A stretch of 64,000 bases of DNA, taken from NCBI RefSeq assembly GCF_003263355.1, contig NZ_JHUK01000001.1, positions 82,382 through 146,381 on the forward strand, written 5' to 3'. The notes beneath the pieces are model-generated. The model saw only the letters and a program-made list of their open reading frames with translations. It was not told where the DNA came from and ran no database searches. A program made the position numbers and the translations under genes. Shown here in pieces: positions 18,410-27,938 of this stretch; positions within the stretch are counted from its first letter, which is position 1, and each line of letters opens with the position of its first letter. Origin of the DNA: Candidatus Phytoplasma oryzae (GTDB lineage: Bacteria > Bacillota_I > Bacilli_A > Acholeplasmatales > Acholeplasmataceae).

Positions 18410-18565
18410 GAGAGAATGAAATTTATGTTATTAAAAAAAGAAAAAAATAAGAGCTATACAACAACATGATATAAATCACATATAATGTTTACATAGCTCT
18501 TTTTGTTTTGTGATTTTTTCTTTTTTTAAAATATTTTTTAAAAAAAAGATAAAATTTCATTCTCT
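18410..18565. repeat. 156-base nested inverted repeat (long hairpin)
   Basis: Three arms pair in order: AGAGAATGAAATTT (18411-18424) with AAATTTCATTCTCT (18552-18565); an A7-G-A7 tract (18433-18447) with T6-C-T7 (18514-18527); and AAGAGCTAT with ATAGCTCTT near 18449 and 18493. The outer ends look like terminal repeats of a miniature element, but no convincing target duplication flanks them. Confidence 0.6.
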
Positions 18566-18670
18566 ATTTTTATTATGTCATAAAAAAATAAAAAAATATA
18601 TTTTATTTTTAAATTTAATGTAATATGTTTTTATATTTTTTTTTTATAAAGAAAAATTAAGCTTTTTATT

Positions 18671-19972
18671 TTATGCATTAAACAAAATAAACATTTTTTT
18701 TTTATAAATTTCTACTCCTGGTTGATTAAAAGGATTAACATCTAATAGTAAAGCAGAAATAGCACAAGCTTTTTGAAAAAAAAATATTAAATAACCAAAA
18801 TTATATTCATTTAAACAACTAAAATTAATTTCTAAATTAGGAACATTACCTTCTACATGTGCTATTTGAGTTGATTTTATAATTTTTTGATTAATTTCAG
18901 AAAAATATTTGCCAGCTAAATAGTTCATATTATCAAAATTTTGTTCATTTTGCGGAATTAAACAATCATCTTGAATAGAATGAACATTTAATACTGTTTC
19001 GAACATTATTTTTGAACCTTCTTGAATGAATTGTCCTAAAGAATGAAGATCTGTAGTATTATGAAGAGATCCTACAAAAAGACCTTTATTGTTTTTTCCT
19101 TCGGATTCAGTAAATAATTGTTTTAACCATTCTGAAAAATAGAATAATTGTGGTTCATAATCCACAAATAATTCTATCTTTTTTTGTAATTTAATATGCA
19201 AAAGATATCTAATTATAGCATATTTATAAGCAAAATTTTTTTCAATATCTTCATGAATAGTATCTTGAAAAGCTTTTTGGGCTCCTTTGAATATATCTTC
19301 TATTTTTAAACCTGCAAAAATAAAAGGTAAAATACCAACACTAGTTAAAATGCTAAATCTCCCCCCAATATTATAAGGAATAATAAATTTTTCATATTTT
19401 TCATAATTAGCGATATTGAATAAAGAACTTTTTTCGTCATTACTTGTAGTTATAAAAATTCTTTGTTTTGATTGTTCTTTACCGTATTTATATTCTATTT
19501 CATTTTTTAATATTCTAAAAGATAAAGATGTTTCTAAAGTGTTACCGGATTTAGAAATAACATTAATAGCCCAATTTTTTTGTTTTAGATATTGAATTAA
19601 ATTATTTAGATAAGTGCCTGACATTTGGTATCCTGCAAAAATTATCTCAGTTTGTTTTTTTATATTAAAAGGTTTTTTTAAAAATTCTATTCCTGCCTTA
19701 GTTCCTAAAAAAGATCCTCCTATACCTATAACAACTAAAATATCTAATTCTTTTAATTTTTTTTTTATTTTTTTAATTTTTTGAATTTCTTGAAAATTAA
19801 ATTGAAATGGCAAATCCATCCATCCTAAATATTTTTTTTTTAATGCTTGATTATGGTGAATTTTATTATGTAATTTTTTTAATTTAGGAATAATTTTTTG
19901 AGATTCTTTTTTCCAATCTAAAAAATTATTTATTTGATTTATTTTTAAATTAAAAAAAAAATTTTTTTCCAC
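18671..19972 (-). CDS. pgi: Glucose-6-phosphate isomerase
   Basis: Interconverts glucose-6-phosphate and fructose-6-phosphate. Family landmarks are VVIGIGGSFLGTKAGIEFL near residue 80, ISKSGNTLETSLSFR (phosphate-binding serines and threonine), FVGSLHNTTDLHSLGQ and the C-terminal NPFNQPGVEIYKK. At 433 residues it is a normal bacterial short form. The start is GTG at 19972. Its SD GGAG is inside the 3' end of the MATE gene, whose stop is one base away, so the two are translationally coupled. It is the last gene of the acpP-fba-pfkA-MATE-pgi group. Confidence 0.95.
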   Translation of the reverse strand: MEKNFFFNLKINQINNFLDWKKESQKIIPKLKKLHNKIHHNQALKKKYLGWMDLPFQFNFQEIQKIKKIKKKLKELDILVVIGIGGSFLGTKAGIEFLKKPFNIKKQTEIIFAGYQMSGTYLNNLIQYLKQKNWAINVISKSGNTLETSLSFRILKNEIEYKYGKEQSKQRIFITTSNDEKSSLFNIANYEKYEKFIIPYNIGGRFSILTSVGILPFIFAGLKIEDIFKGAQKAFQDTIHEDIEKNFAYKYAIIRYLLHIKLQKKIELFVDYEPQLFYFSEWLKQLFTESEGKNNKGLFVGSLHNTTDLHSLGQFIQEGSKIMFETVLNVHSIQDDCLIPQNEQNFDNMNYLAGKYFSEINQKIIKSTQIAHVEGNVPNLEINFSCLNEYNFGYLIFFFQKACAISALLLDVNPFNQPGVEIYKKKMFILFNA

Positions 19973-19973
19973 T

Positions 19974-21407
19974 TTATTCTCCTTTTTTTGTCAAAAAGTC
20001 TTTTTTTTTTAAAAAAAAGATAAATATAATCGTTATAATTATTAAAATGATAAAATTACTTAAAAAAGTACTTAAACCAAATTGGGTATAAGATGAAAAT
20101 TCTAATATTTCTCTTATTTGGTATAAGGTCCAGAAAAAAAATATTCTAGTATTAATTCTTAAAAGATTAATCCAAAAAACAATATTAGCTTTTTTAGTAT
20201 AAGCGATTATGAAATTTATCATCAAAGAAGCCCAAATAGAAGTTATTAAAGAAGTTTGTTCCCAAAAAATACCAATTGTAAAACCTTTTTTTTCTTCAAA
20301 ACTTAAAGATTTACCATTTTGAATAATTTTTAATAATTTTTCACCTATAAATTTATTTATTAAAAATCCGAAAATTGCAATAATAAACGTAATGAATAAA
20401 ACATTTTTAAAAATTTTTAAAGTTTCTTTTTTATTTTTTAAAACTATACTTTGAGAAACCATTAGTGTTTGAGCTTCTTCAAAAGATTGAGAAATAGAAT
20501 AACAAATTCCATTAATAAGCGACACAAAACCAATAGTAATCATTATTATAGATTCTTTTCCGTAAAAACTATTAGCCATATCTAAAATAACTTTTTTGCC
20601 ATAATCATAAGTAGTTTTTCCGATTACTATAGTCATAGATAATTTTATAATCTGAAGTATAATATTTTTAGAAAAAGTTATTTTTTTAAGTTGAATTCTA
20701 AATTCATTATTAAAATTAAAAAACATATGATAAAAAGCAATTAAAGTAATAATTAAATGAGACCATAAATTTGCATATGCTAAATGTACGACAGAAATAT
20801 ACTTTCCGTAAAAAATTTTATAAAAATAAGAAAAAAATATTTTTGAAATTATAATAATAAGATTTAATATTAATAAAAATTTTTTTTTTCCTTTTGATCT
20901 TTCTAAACTAATATATAAAGTATTAATAGTGATAAATACAAAAGTGATTAAAGTGATAAAATAATATTTTAATCCACCATCTGAATGATATGCTTTATTT
21001 AGGAAAATATTACAAAAAGGATAAGGTAATAAAACTCCACAATATAAAAATAAAAAAAACAAAAAAGAAATTAAAAGAACTAAAATAAAAGATAAAGTAG
21101 CATATTTTATAGCTAATTCTTTTTTGTTTTTTTTATATTCTCTAGCTACTAAAACAATTCCTGCACTACCTAAACCAATACCAATGCTTTGTAGAAATTT
21201 CTGTGTTTGTTTCATATAAGAAATAGTTTGTTTAATATTTTTGGTTGTTATTGTTTCTCCTACTACAAAATAATCAATAAAAGAACATAAATGTTGAAAT
21301 AATAAATATATAGCAATCGGAAATGCCAGAATAATTAAATTAAACCAAATACAATCTTTAATTTTTTTTATGTTTCTAAGAAATTTTATTAATTTAGAAA
21401 ACTTCAT
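19974..21407 (-). CDS. MATE-family transporter
   Basis: A 477-residue integral membrane protein with about twelve hydrophobic segments. The N-terminal region (LIILAFPIAIYLLFQHLCSF, then IDYFVVGE) is the usual MATE start, and the repeat near residue 255 (ILQIIKLSMTIVIGKTTYDY) begins the second half. MATE proteins expel drugs or metabolites in exchange for H+ or Na+; the substrate cannot be read from sequence. Its place between pfkA and pgi in a tight operon is curious and may link its expression to sugar supply. Confidence 0.76.
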   Translation of the reverse strand: MKFSKLIKFLRNIKKIKDCIWFNLIILAFPIAIYLLFQHLCSFIDYFVVGETITTKNIKQTISYMKQTQKFLQSIGIGLGSAGIVLVAREYKKNKKELAIKYATLSFILVLLISFLFFLFLYCGVLLPYPFCNIFLNKAYHSDGGLKYYFITLITFVFITINTLYISLERSKGKKKFLLILNLIIIISKIFFSYFYKIFYGKYISVVHLAYANLWSHLIITLIAFYHMFFNFNNEFRIQLKKITFSKNIILQIIKLSMTIVIGKTTYDYGKKVILDMANSFYGKESIIMITIGFVSLINGICYSISQSFEEAQTLMVSQSIVLKNKKETLKIFKNVLFITFIIAIFGFLINKFIGEKLLKIIQNGKSLSFEEKKGFTIGIFWEQTSLITSIWASLMINFIIAYTKKANIVFWINLLRINTRIFFFWTLYQIREILEFSSYTQFGLSTFLSNFIILIIITIIFIFFLKKKDFLTKKGE

Positions 21408-21500
21408 AAAATACCTCTTTTTTAATTTTTTTTTGTTCTTTAAAGATTGAATGTAGTTTTTTAATTAAAAGTTATTTGATTTAATTAAATTTTAAAATAT

Positions 21501-22472
21501 TTAAAATTTAATTAAATTGATTAATGGATTTTTAATTATTTTTGGTTCTAATATTTTTTCTAATGTAAAAAAACATAAATCTCCTTTATAAAAACTTACT
21601 CCAACATTATAAATTCCTTTAGATAATAAGTTAACAGCATAATAACCCATTTGAGATGATAAAAATAAATCTTCGGCTGTTGGATTACCTCCTCTTTGTA
21701 TATGACCCAAAACTTGTACTCTTGTTTCAAAACCGCTATATTTTTCTATTTCTTGAGCTAAATTGACGATATTTAAAATATTTTCAGTAATAATAATAAT
21801 TAAATGTCTTTTTTGAGAATTATATAAAACTTTAGTTTTTTCTAAAATTTTTTTTTTAGGAATAATATTTTGAGGAGTAATAATAATATCAACTCCTTTG
21901 GCAATTCCTCCATATAAAGCTAAATCACCTGTTATTCTACCCATAACTTCTATGATAGTACATCTGTGATGAGAAATAGAAGTATCCCTTATTTTGTCAA
22001 TAGCATCAGTTATATTATTAACTGCTGTACTGAAACCAATAGTAAAGTCGTTATAATTGATATCATTATCTATAGTGGCTGGAATACCAATACACTTTAA
22101 CCCTAACCTGCTTAAAAGTAAGGTACCTTGATAAGAACCATTACCTCCAACAACAATAAGTGTTTCAATGTTTTTTTGTTTTAAATTTTGTATACACTTT
22201 TGTCTTATATTTTTATCTGTTTTAAATTCTATAAAACGAGAAGTACCTAAGAAGGTTCCAGAAATATTCAATATTCTCGAAGGAAAACTTTTTTCTGTCA
22301 TTTCTTCTATTTTATTTTTATATAAACCTAAAAATCCATCTTTTATACTATAAACTTTATAATTTTTTTTTTGTGATGTTAAAAAAACAGTTCTAATAAC
22401 AGAATTCATTCCAGGAGCATCTCCTCCTGAAGTTAAAATTGCTATTTTTTCATATTTTTTTTCTAATTTCAT
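21501..22472 (-). CDS. pfkA: 6-phosphofructokinase
   Basis: Phosphorylates fructose-6-phosphate with ATP, the committed glycolytic step. ATP-site residues show in ILTSGGDAPGMNSVIRT (residues 12-28) and VVGGNGSYQGT. The catalytic loop is GIPATIDNDI, and RVQVLGHIQRGGNPTAEDL is the signature near residue 250. The length of 323 is normal for the bacterial enzyme. fba starts 21 bases upstream and the MATE gene follows. Confidence 0.96.
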   Translation of the reverse strand: MKLEKKYEKIAILTSGGDAPGMNSVIRTVFLTSQKKNYKVYSIKDGFLGLYKNKIEEMTEKSFPSRILNISGTFLGTSRFIEFKTDKNIRQKCIQNLKQKNIETLIVVGGNGSYQGTLLLSRLGLKCIGIPATIDNDINYNDFTIGFSTAVNNITDAIDKIRDTSISHHRCTIIEVMGRITGDLALYGGIAKGVDIIITPQNIIPKKKILEKTKVLYNSQKRHLIIIITENILNIVNLAQEIEKYSGFETRVQVLGHIQRGGNPTAEDLFLSSQMGYYAVNLLSKGIYNVGVSFYKGDLCFFTLEKILEPKIIKNPLINLIKF

Positions 22473-22493
22473 TTTTTTAATAAGCCTCTTTTT

Positions 22494-23357
22494 TTAACTT
22501 TGATTAATAGAACCGAATAATATTAATTTATTTTTAATAGCTTTTTTAATAGATAAAAAACTTGGTTTTAATAATTTTATTGGTTCAAAACCTTTCTTTA
22601 ATAAATCTTTCCCATCTTCGATATATTTACGTATTGATTTTGCAAAAATCATTTTAAATTCAGTATCAACATTAATTTTAGCTATACCGAGAGAAATAGC
22701 TTTTTTGATCATTTGATCAGGAATACCGGTTCCTCCGTGAAGAACTAAAGGAATGTTTTGTTTTGTTTCTTTTTTAATTTGTTCAAGAATTTTAAAATCA
22801 AGACCTAACCAATCTGGAGGATATTGTCCATGAAAATTTCCTATACCAATAGCAAGCATATCAATTCCTAATTTTGTTATTTTTAAACATTCTTTTGGAT
22901 TAGCAATATTTTCTTCTCTGAAAATACCTTCTTCTTCGCCGCCTATACAACCTATTTCAGCTTCTATTAGAATATTTTTTTTTTGACATATTTCTATAAG
23001 TTGTTTTGTTTTTGACATATTTATACTAAAATTATAATTACTTCCATCAAACATAATAGAATTAAAACCAGCTTTAATGGCTTTCTCAGAACCTTTAAAA
23101 GAACCATGATCTAAATGTAGTATTATAGGAACAGAAATTTTATAAAATTTTTTTAATTCTTTAATTATTGCAACAACTGTTCCAAAACCACCCATATATT
23201 TTACACTTTTTTCTGATACACCTACAAATATAGGTGATTTTAATTCTTCAGCAGCTTCTAAAGTAGCTTTAATCCATTCTAGGTTAGTGACATTAATTTG
23301 AGCAATAGCATAGTTTTTTTGAAAAGCTTTTCTGATAATCTCTTTATAGAAATACAA
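22494..23357 (-). CDS. fba: Class II fructose-bisphosphate aldolase
   Basis: Zinc-dependent cleavage of fructose-1,6-bisphosphate to triose phosphates. Zinc ligands and signature are seen in ILHLDHGSF (near 80), EAEIGCIGGEE, GNFHGQYPP and LVLHGGTGIPDQMIKKAI. The length is 287. The start is TTG 23357 (MYFYKEIIRKAFQKNYAIAQINV, the family N-terminus), with AGAAGGG about 13 bases upstream. It forms an operon with pfkA. Confidence 0.95.
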   Translation of the reverse strand: MYFYKEIIRKAFQKNYAIAQINVTNLEWIKATLEAAEELKSPIFVGVSEKSVKYMGGFGTVVAIIKELKKFYKISVPIILHLDHGSFKGSEKAIKAGFNSIMFDGSNYNFSINMSKTKQLIEICQKKNILIEAEIGCIGGEEEGIFREENIANPKECLKITKLGIDMLAIGIGNFHGQYPPDWLGLDFKILEQIKKETKQNIPLVLHGGTGIPDQMIKKAISLGIAKINVDTEFKMIFAKSIRKYIEDGKDLLKKGFEPIKLLKPSFLSIKKAIKNKLILFGSINQS

Positions 23358-23467
23358 TTTTAGTTGAAATCCCTTCTTTTTTTATAAAAAACTATATTTA
23401 AACTTTTTGAATTTTATGTATAAAATAATTTAAATTATTTTATCAATACATAAAAAAACTATTAGAA

Positions 23468-23710
23468 TTATTTTTTACTTTCATTTAAGGTCTTTTTAAT
23501 ATAATCAACAATGTCTTTAATTTTTTTACATTGTTGTATTTTTTCATCTGTTATTTTTAAATTAAAAATTTTTTCTAACTGAATTACTAATTCTACTGCA
23601 TCAAAAGAGTCCAAACCTAAATCTTCTTTTAATCTAGTAGATAAATAAATATCTTCTTTTTTGATAGATACTTTTTGTGCAATTATTTCTTGTATTTTTT
23701 GAAAAATCAT
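23468..23710 (-). CDS. acpP: Acyl carrier protein
   Basis: 80 residues, acidic, with the phosphopantetheine site LGLDSFDAVEL at residues 31-41 (Ser35 carries the arm; the usual DSL is DSF here). Phytoplasmas generally lack fatty acid synthesis, so the protein probably hands acquired acyl groups to the PlsX/PlsY phospholipid pathway that ends at CdsA. It is the first gene of the glycolysis cluster, 110 bases before fba. Confidence 0.94.
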   Translation of the reverse strand: MIFQKIQEIIAQKVSIKKEDIYLSTRLKEDLGLDSFDAVELVIQLEKIFNLKITDEKIQQCKKIKDIVDYIKKTLNESKK

Positions 23711-23863
23711 TTTTTTATTTATCCTTTTTAAAAAAATTTTAATTATAATTTATAATTATTATTTTAATAATTATTAAAATAAACTTAAAGTTAATGAATT
23801 TATATTTTATAATGTAATTATACTATATTAAATTATTAAATGAATCTTGTTTTATCTAAAAAA

Positions 23864-23891
23864 TTGACTTTTTATATAAAAATGATAGTAT
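23864..23891 (+). promoter_or_regulatory. Candidate promoter for 24108 gene
   Basis: TTGACT (-35, 23864-23869), 16 bases, then TAGTAT (-10, 23886-23891). This is one of the few good -35 boxes in the window. TGATAGTATCA across the -10 is palindromic, so a repressor could bind there. Confidence 0.6.
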
Positions 23892-24068
23892 CATCATATG
23901 TTTTAACATTTTTTAGTAAAAATTTAATAATAATAATTTCATTGAAATCAAATAATTAAACAATTTATTTTACTATTTTTTAGAATTTAAATAAATTAAA
24001 TAATGATTTTTTTATTATTTAAATGTGATTATATCATAAATAATAGTATATTTTTCTTAAAATAATAA

Positions 24069-24096
24069 TATCTTTTTGAAAATTTTTCAAAAGATA
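24069..24096 (+). promoter_or_regulatory. Leader hairpin touching a Shine-Dalgarno
   Basis: TATCTTTTTGAAA pairs with TTTCAAAAGATA with one bulge. The AGGAG of the next gene begins at the last base of the stem, with TTG 24108 seven bases further on. Confidence 0.55.
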
Positions 24097-24107
24097 GGAG
24101 TTTTAAA

Positions 24108-24761
24108 TTGAAAGTTCAAAAGAAAAACAAGATTAAAATATTTTTTTTAATATTTATATTTTTATTATTAACATTTGGTTCTATTTATGGCATAAGAAGA
24201 TATTTTTTTTATTTACAAAAGAAAGAAAAAATTAAGTTTATTAAAAATATGCCATCTTTCGAAGTACAAAAAAAAATAACAAAGAAAGATAATGAAAAAT
24301 TAGAGATTATACCATTATTTTTGCCAAATTTAAATGAACAAAAATATACTCATTTAATTGAAATAGAACATGAAGCTCAATTAAATAAAAATAGTATGGA
24401 TATACAAATTCCTCTATTTTTGAAAATAAACTATGAGTTTGATACAAATAATACTTTTTATGATCCAGAAAAATATTTTAATTTAAGTATTTTTTTTTAT
24501 TATCCTCAAGGCTTTAGTAATTTAACGAATTATCAAATTTATGAAGAAAATAAAAAACCTCAATTTTTTTATGATAGTGTTGGTATTGGTAAAATTCAAG
24601 TTTTAATTAAAATTGAACAAATCAAAGAAATTAAAAATTATATAGATAAAGAAAATCCAGAACTTTCTTTAATTATTCATTATCATTTAGTTAATCAACA
24701 AGATAAAGATTTTGAAAGTGGTGTTAAAACAATTCATAATAATTTAATTTTGAATGTTTAA
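24108..24761 (+). CDS. Membrane-anchored protein of unknown function
   Basis: 217 residues, family not recognised. KKNKIK and a hydrophobic segment (residues 11-30) anchor it. The next positively charged patch (RRYFFYLQKKEK) suggests the rest may not simply be secreted. The remaining sequence has alternating beta-like stretches (FLKINYEFDTNNTF, LSLIIHYHLVNQQ), suggesting a small beta-sandwich domain. The start is TTG with AGGAG 7 bases before it; no ATG fits. It is followed after 49 bases by an AAA+ ATPase on the same strand, and both have one N-terminal membrane helix, so they may act together. Confidence 0.66.
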   Translation: MKVQKKNKIKIFFLIFIFLLLTFGSIYGIRRYFFYLQKKEKIKFIKNMPSFEVQKKITKKDNEKLEIIPLFLPNLNEQKYTHLIEIEHEAQLNKNSMDIQIPLFLKINYEFDTNNTFYDPEKYFNLSIFFYYPQGFSNLTNYQIYEENKKPQFFYDSVGIGKIQVLIKIEQIKEIKNYIDKENPELSLIIHYHLVNQQDKDFESGVKTIHNNLILNV

Positions 24762-24810
24762 ATAAAAAAAATTTTTACAAAAATTTAAAATATTTTTTAT
24801 TTAAAAAATA

Positions 24811-26010
24811 ATGTTAAAGAAGAAAACGAAATATAATGATATGTTTAATGATAAAAAAATATTGAAAAATAACAAAATTTATTTGTTGGTTTTATTTTTT
24901 TTATTATTTATTTTGGGTATATTTACATGGATAAATTATAAAAATTATATAAGAATAAATACTTTAATAAATGAAGTAAAGGATAAAATAAAATTAGAAA
25001 CAGAATTAAATCCAATTACGCAAGAGTTATTTTTCCCAAATAATATGCAAATACAAAAAGATAAAAATAATGACGAACAAAACATAATAAAAGAAGAAAA
25101 ATATTTTTTTAAGCCAATAGATACTAAAAAATTTTTAAATTTTAATGAATTAATTGGTTTTGAAGATGAAATAGAATCATTAGACAATTTTATTGATTTT
25201 GTTGCAAATAGAAATAGTGAAAAATATCAAGGGATAGGAAAAGTAGAAGCTCCTTTAGGAATTCTATTTTATGGTGTTCCTGGTACAGGAAAAACTACTT
25301 TGGTTAGATCTTTAGCTAAAGAAATTAATTTACCTTTTTTTGAAATATCAAGTTCTTTGTTTTCGCAAAAATATAAAGGAATAGCTCCTCAAATGGTAAG
25401 AGATTTATTTCAAAGAGCACGTGAAGTAGCAGAAAAAAAAAATGGTGCTATTATTTTTTTGGATGAATGTGAGACTATTTTTGCTAAATTAAATACTTTA
25501 GAAATAGGATCGGAAATTGCTAATGTTGTTAATCAATTTAAAACAGAAATTACTTCTTTTCATAATAATATCCAAAAACCTATTTTTATAATTGGAGCTA
25601 CAAATCATATTAACCAAATTGATGAAGCTATAAAATCTAGATTTACTTATCATATAGAAATCAAACCCGGAAATAAAAAAGAAAGAGAAGCATTTTTATA
25701 TTTTATGATTAATAAAAGACAAAATCCTTTCAGTCAGGAAGCTAAAGAATATTTAAAAGTAATTAATGAATTATTAGAAAAATTACCTGTTCAAAAATCT
25801 TTTTTTAAAACTAATCGTTCTTTAGAAAATATTTTAAAAACAACTGTTTCTGTTTTTGCTAATAATCGCGAGGATAAGCAAAGTAAAATTTTAAGAAAAG
25901 AAATTAATAAAGAAGATTTAAAAAAAGCTGTTAAAAAGGTAATTGATTTAGAAAATATATCTGATCTTTTAGATAAAATAGAACAACAACAATTGAACAA
26001 TAATATTTAA
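24811..26010 (+). CDS. Membrane-anchored AAA+ ATPase without protease domain
   Basis: 399 residues: one transmembrane helix (about 24-42), a linker, then an FtsH-like AAA+ module. Walker A is GVPGTGKTT near 155, Walker B is IIFLDECE near 215, and the second region of homology is GATNHINQIDEAIKSRF. The sequence ends after the AAA lid, and no HExxH zinc protease domain follows, unlike FtsH. Phytoplasma genomes carry expanded sets of FtsH proteases and such AAA+ proteins, discussed as virulence-linked in apple proliferation strains. The usual DEID of FtsH reads DECE here. It probably remodels membrane or exported proteins. Confidence 0.85.
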   Translation: MLKKKTKYNDMFNDKKILKNNKIYLLVLFFLLFILGIFTWINYKNYIRINTLINEVKDKIKLETELNPITQELFFPNNMQIQKDKNNDEQNIIKEEKYFFKPIDTKKFLNFNELIGFEDEIESLDNFIDFVANRNSEKYQGIGKVEAPLGILFYGVPGTGKTTLVRSLAKEINLPFFEISSSLFSQKYKGIAPQMVRDLFQRAREVAEKKNGAIIFLDECETIFAKLNTLEIGSEIANVVNQFKTEITSFHNNIQKPIFIIGATNHINQIDEAIKSRFTYHIEIKPGNKKEREAFLYFMINKRQNPFSQEAKEYLKVINELLEKLPVQKSFFKTNRSLENILKTTVSVFANNREDKQSKILRKEINKEDLKKAVKKVIDLENISDLLDKIEQQQLNNNI

Positions 26011-26169
26011 AAATATTTTATTTAGTAAATCTTAAACAAAATAATTTGATTAAATTAACGATAAAAAAATCTCAAATTTTAATTTAGATTTTAATAAAAA
26101 TTGAAAATATTTTTTTATGTGATAAAATTTTTTTTAAAGTAAGGAAAAAAGGAGAGAAAATTATCAATA

Positions 26170-26949
26170 ATGTTTTTAATTAAGAAAGAAAAAATAAAAA
26201 GAATAATTGTTGTAGTCAATTTATTAATAGTTATGGTAAATTTTTTTTTATTAAACAATAAAAAAGTAATTGCAATGAATGTAGATAATAACGAATCAAC
26301 AGCAAGTTCGTCGTATTCTGATGAGTTAGTATTAAATGTTTATGATAAAGCAACGTTTTCATCACATACAAATAATGTTTTTGGTTATAAACCCGATGAT
26401 CAATCATTTTATGAAGATTTAAAAATTATTAATAAAAAAATGTTAAATAAAACTTTAAATATTAATTCTATAGAAGAATTCAAAAATAAATATAATACAA
26501 TTAGGATTAGTTTTTTTTTATATTTAACTTTTAATCAATATTACAACTATATTTTAGGATCAAATTTAAATCCTTATCCTCATTATAAAAAAATTTGTTC
26601 AGAAACTCATGAAGTAGCAGTATCTGATCTAAAAACAGAAATAATAGATGGATTTTTACAATTAAATCTTCCTGATGTTATCGAAGATAAACAAAAAGAA
26701 AGAAAAATTTTGAATTATATTTATGATTTTCAAAGAGGAGAAGAAATTAGTTCAGAAATAGATGCAAGAATTAATGCTAAAAATCTTTTTATGATTTTGT
26801 TAGATTCGTTGAATATAAAAGAAGTACAAAATGATAGAGGAAAAAAACAAATTTTTTTAGGTTGTAAATTAGAAACTTTTTCTTTTGTAGAAAACACTTG
26901 TTATGCTTTTAAATTTGATTTTAGGCTAGAAGGGATTAGCTTTCGATAA
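26170..26949 (+). CDS. Secreted protein, paralogue of 48157 protein
   Basis: 259 residues. The signal peptide (KKEKIKR then a hydrophobic core) has a likely cut after VIA at residue 35, before MNVDNNESTASSS. The mature protein has no membrane segment. It resembles the protein at 48157-48954 along most of its length: LNINSIEEFKNKYN against LDVHSLKDFKEKFS, INAKNLFMILLDSLNI against INSNNLFQIFLDFDI, and CYAFKFDFRLE against CYSFKIDFSLD. No outside family is recognised. SD AAAGGAGAG precedes ATG 26170. It is a host-interaction candidate. Confidence 0.76.
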   Translation: MFLIKKEKIKRIIVVVNLLIVMVNFFLLNNKKVIAMNVDNNESTASSSYSDELVLNVYDKATFSSHTNNVFGYKPDDQSFYEDLKIINKKMLNKTLNINSIEEFKNKYNTIRISFFLYLTFNQYYNYILGSNLNPYPHYKKICSETHEVAVSDLKTEIIDGFLQLNLPDVIEDKQKERKILNYIYDFQRGEEISSEIDARINAKNLFMILLDSLNIKEVQNDRGKKQIFLGCKLETFSFVENTCYAFKFDFRLEGISFR

Positions 26950-27629
26950 AATATTATTAATATTTGATTATTAAAGAATATTTTTTTAAAAAATTTTAAA
27001 AAATTAAATTTTTTTTTGTTAAGTAATAAATCAGTTTTTTCAAATTATCTTAAAATAGAATTTTTTAACTAAAAAATATTTGTTTTAAAAATTTTTTTAT
27101 TAAAAAAGAAGTAGAAATTTAATTTTGGTTTTTATATTGTTTTTAAAAAAAAAGTAGCTAATTTTTATTATTTTTTTTTATAATTGACTATTTTTTGTTC
27201 TAATACGGATAGTAAATTTTTAAAGTTGCTAAAAAGAAAAGAATATTCAATATATTTATGATATATTTTGGAGATGGATAATTTAGTAATTTTTTATATA
27301 TTTTTAAAATGATATTTTAGATAATAATTATTCTTTTAAAAAATATTATTTAATTATTAAATTATTTTTTATATAATTATTTTGCCGATTTTGTATAATA
27401 AAAAATTTTTTTAGAGGTCATTTAGTTTTTTATATTTTATTTTTATAGTTATTAAAATCATAAAGAAGATGAATATTTTTTTAAAAAGATATATTAAAAT
27501 ATTTTTTTGATTTTATTTTTTAAATATATAATAAAATATTTTTAAAATTATTTTGATATCAATAATATTATATGTTAAAATAATTAATATGTATTTTATA
27601 ATATTAGATTTAAAATGAGGAAATTTATT
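26950..27629. other. Intergenic stretch, nothing recognised
   Basis: About 680 very AT-rich bases between the secreted protein and rpmE. I find no reading frame with coding character, RNA gene or paired repeat. GAGG at 27617-27620 is the rpmE ribosome site. Confidence 0.5.
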
Positions 27630-27878
27630 ATGAAAAATAAAAAACAACCTAAAATGTATGAGATAGAAGTTGTTTGCGATACTTGTAAAGAAAAGCATAA
27701 AATAGGAACAACGGTTACTAAAATGAAAATAGATACTTGTTCTAATTGTGATTCTTTTTATAATAATACTCAAGAATTTATAACTGTAGCAGGACAAGTA
27801 GATAAATTTAATAAAAAATATAATTATACTCTTCATAAAAAAGAAAAAAAAGAAGAAAATAAAAATGATAAGAAATAA
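27630..27878 (+). CDS. rpmE: 50S ribosomal protein L31
   Basis: L31 bridges the subunits near the central protuberance. The protein from ATG 27630 has 82 residues and begins MKNKKQPKMYEIEVVCDTCK. The two CxxC pairs (CDTC and CSNC) make it the zinc-binding form. An upstream in-frame ATG (27615) overlaps the GAGG ribosome site, 9 bases before 27630, so the shorter start is preferred. The tail is Lys/Glu-rich. tdk follows on the same strand. Confidence 0.9.
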   Translation: MKNKKQPKMYEIEVVCDTCKEKHKIGTTVTKMKIDTCSNCDSFYNNTQEFITVAGQVDKFNKKYNYTLHKKEKKEENKNDKK

Positions 27879-27938
27879 AAAAATATTGTTATTTAATTTT
27901 TTTAAATATTAAATATAGAATATGAAAGGTTTTTAAAA

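Larger units (their letters stand above)
23711..24107. other. Divergent regulatory region
   Basis: No gene. It lies between acpP (minus) and the membrane protein at 24108 (plus), and holds the plus-strand promoter at 23864-23891 and the leader hairpin at 24069-24096. Confidence 0.6.
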
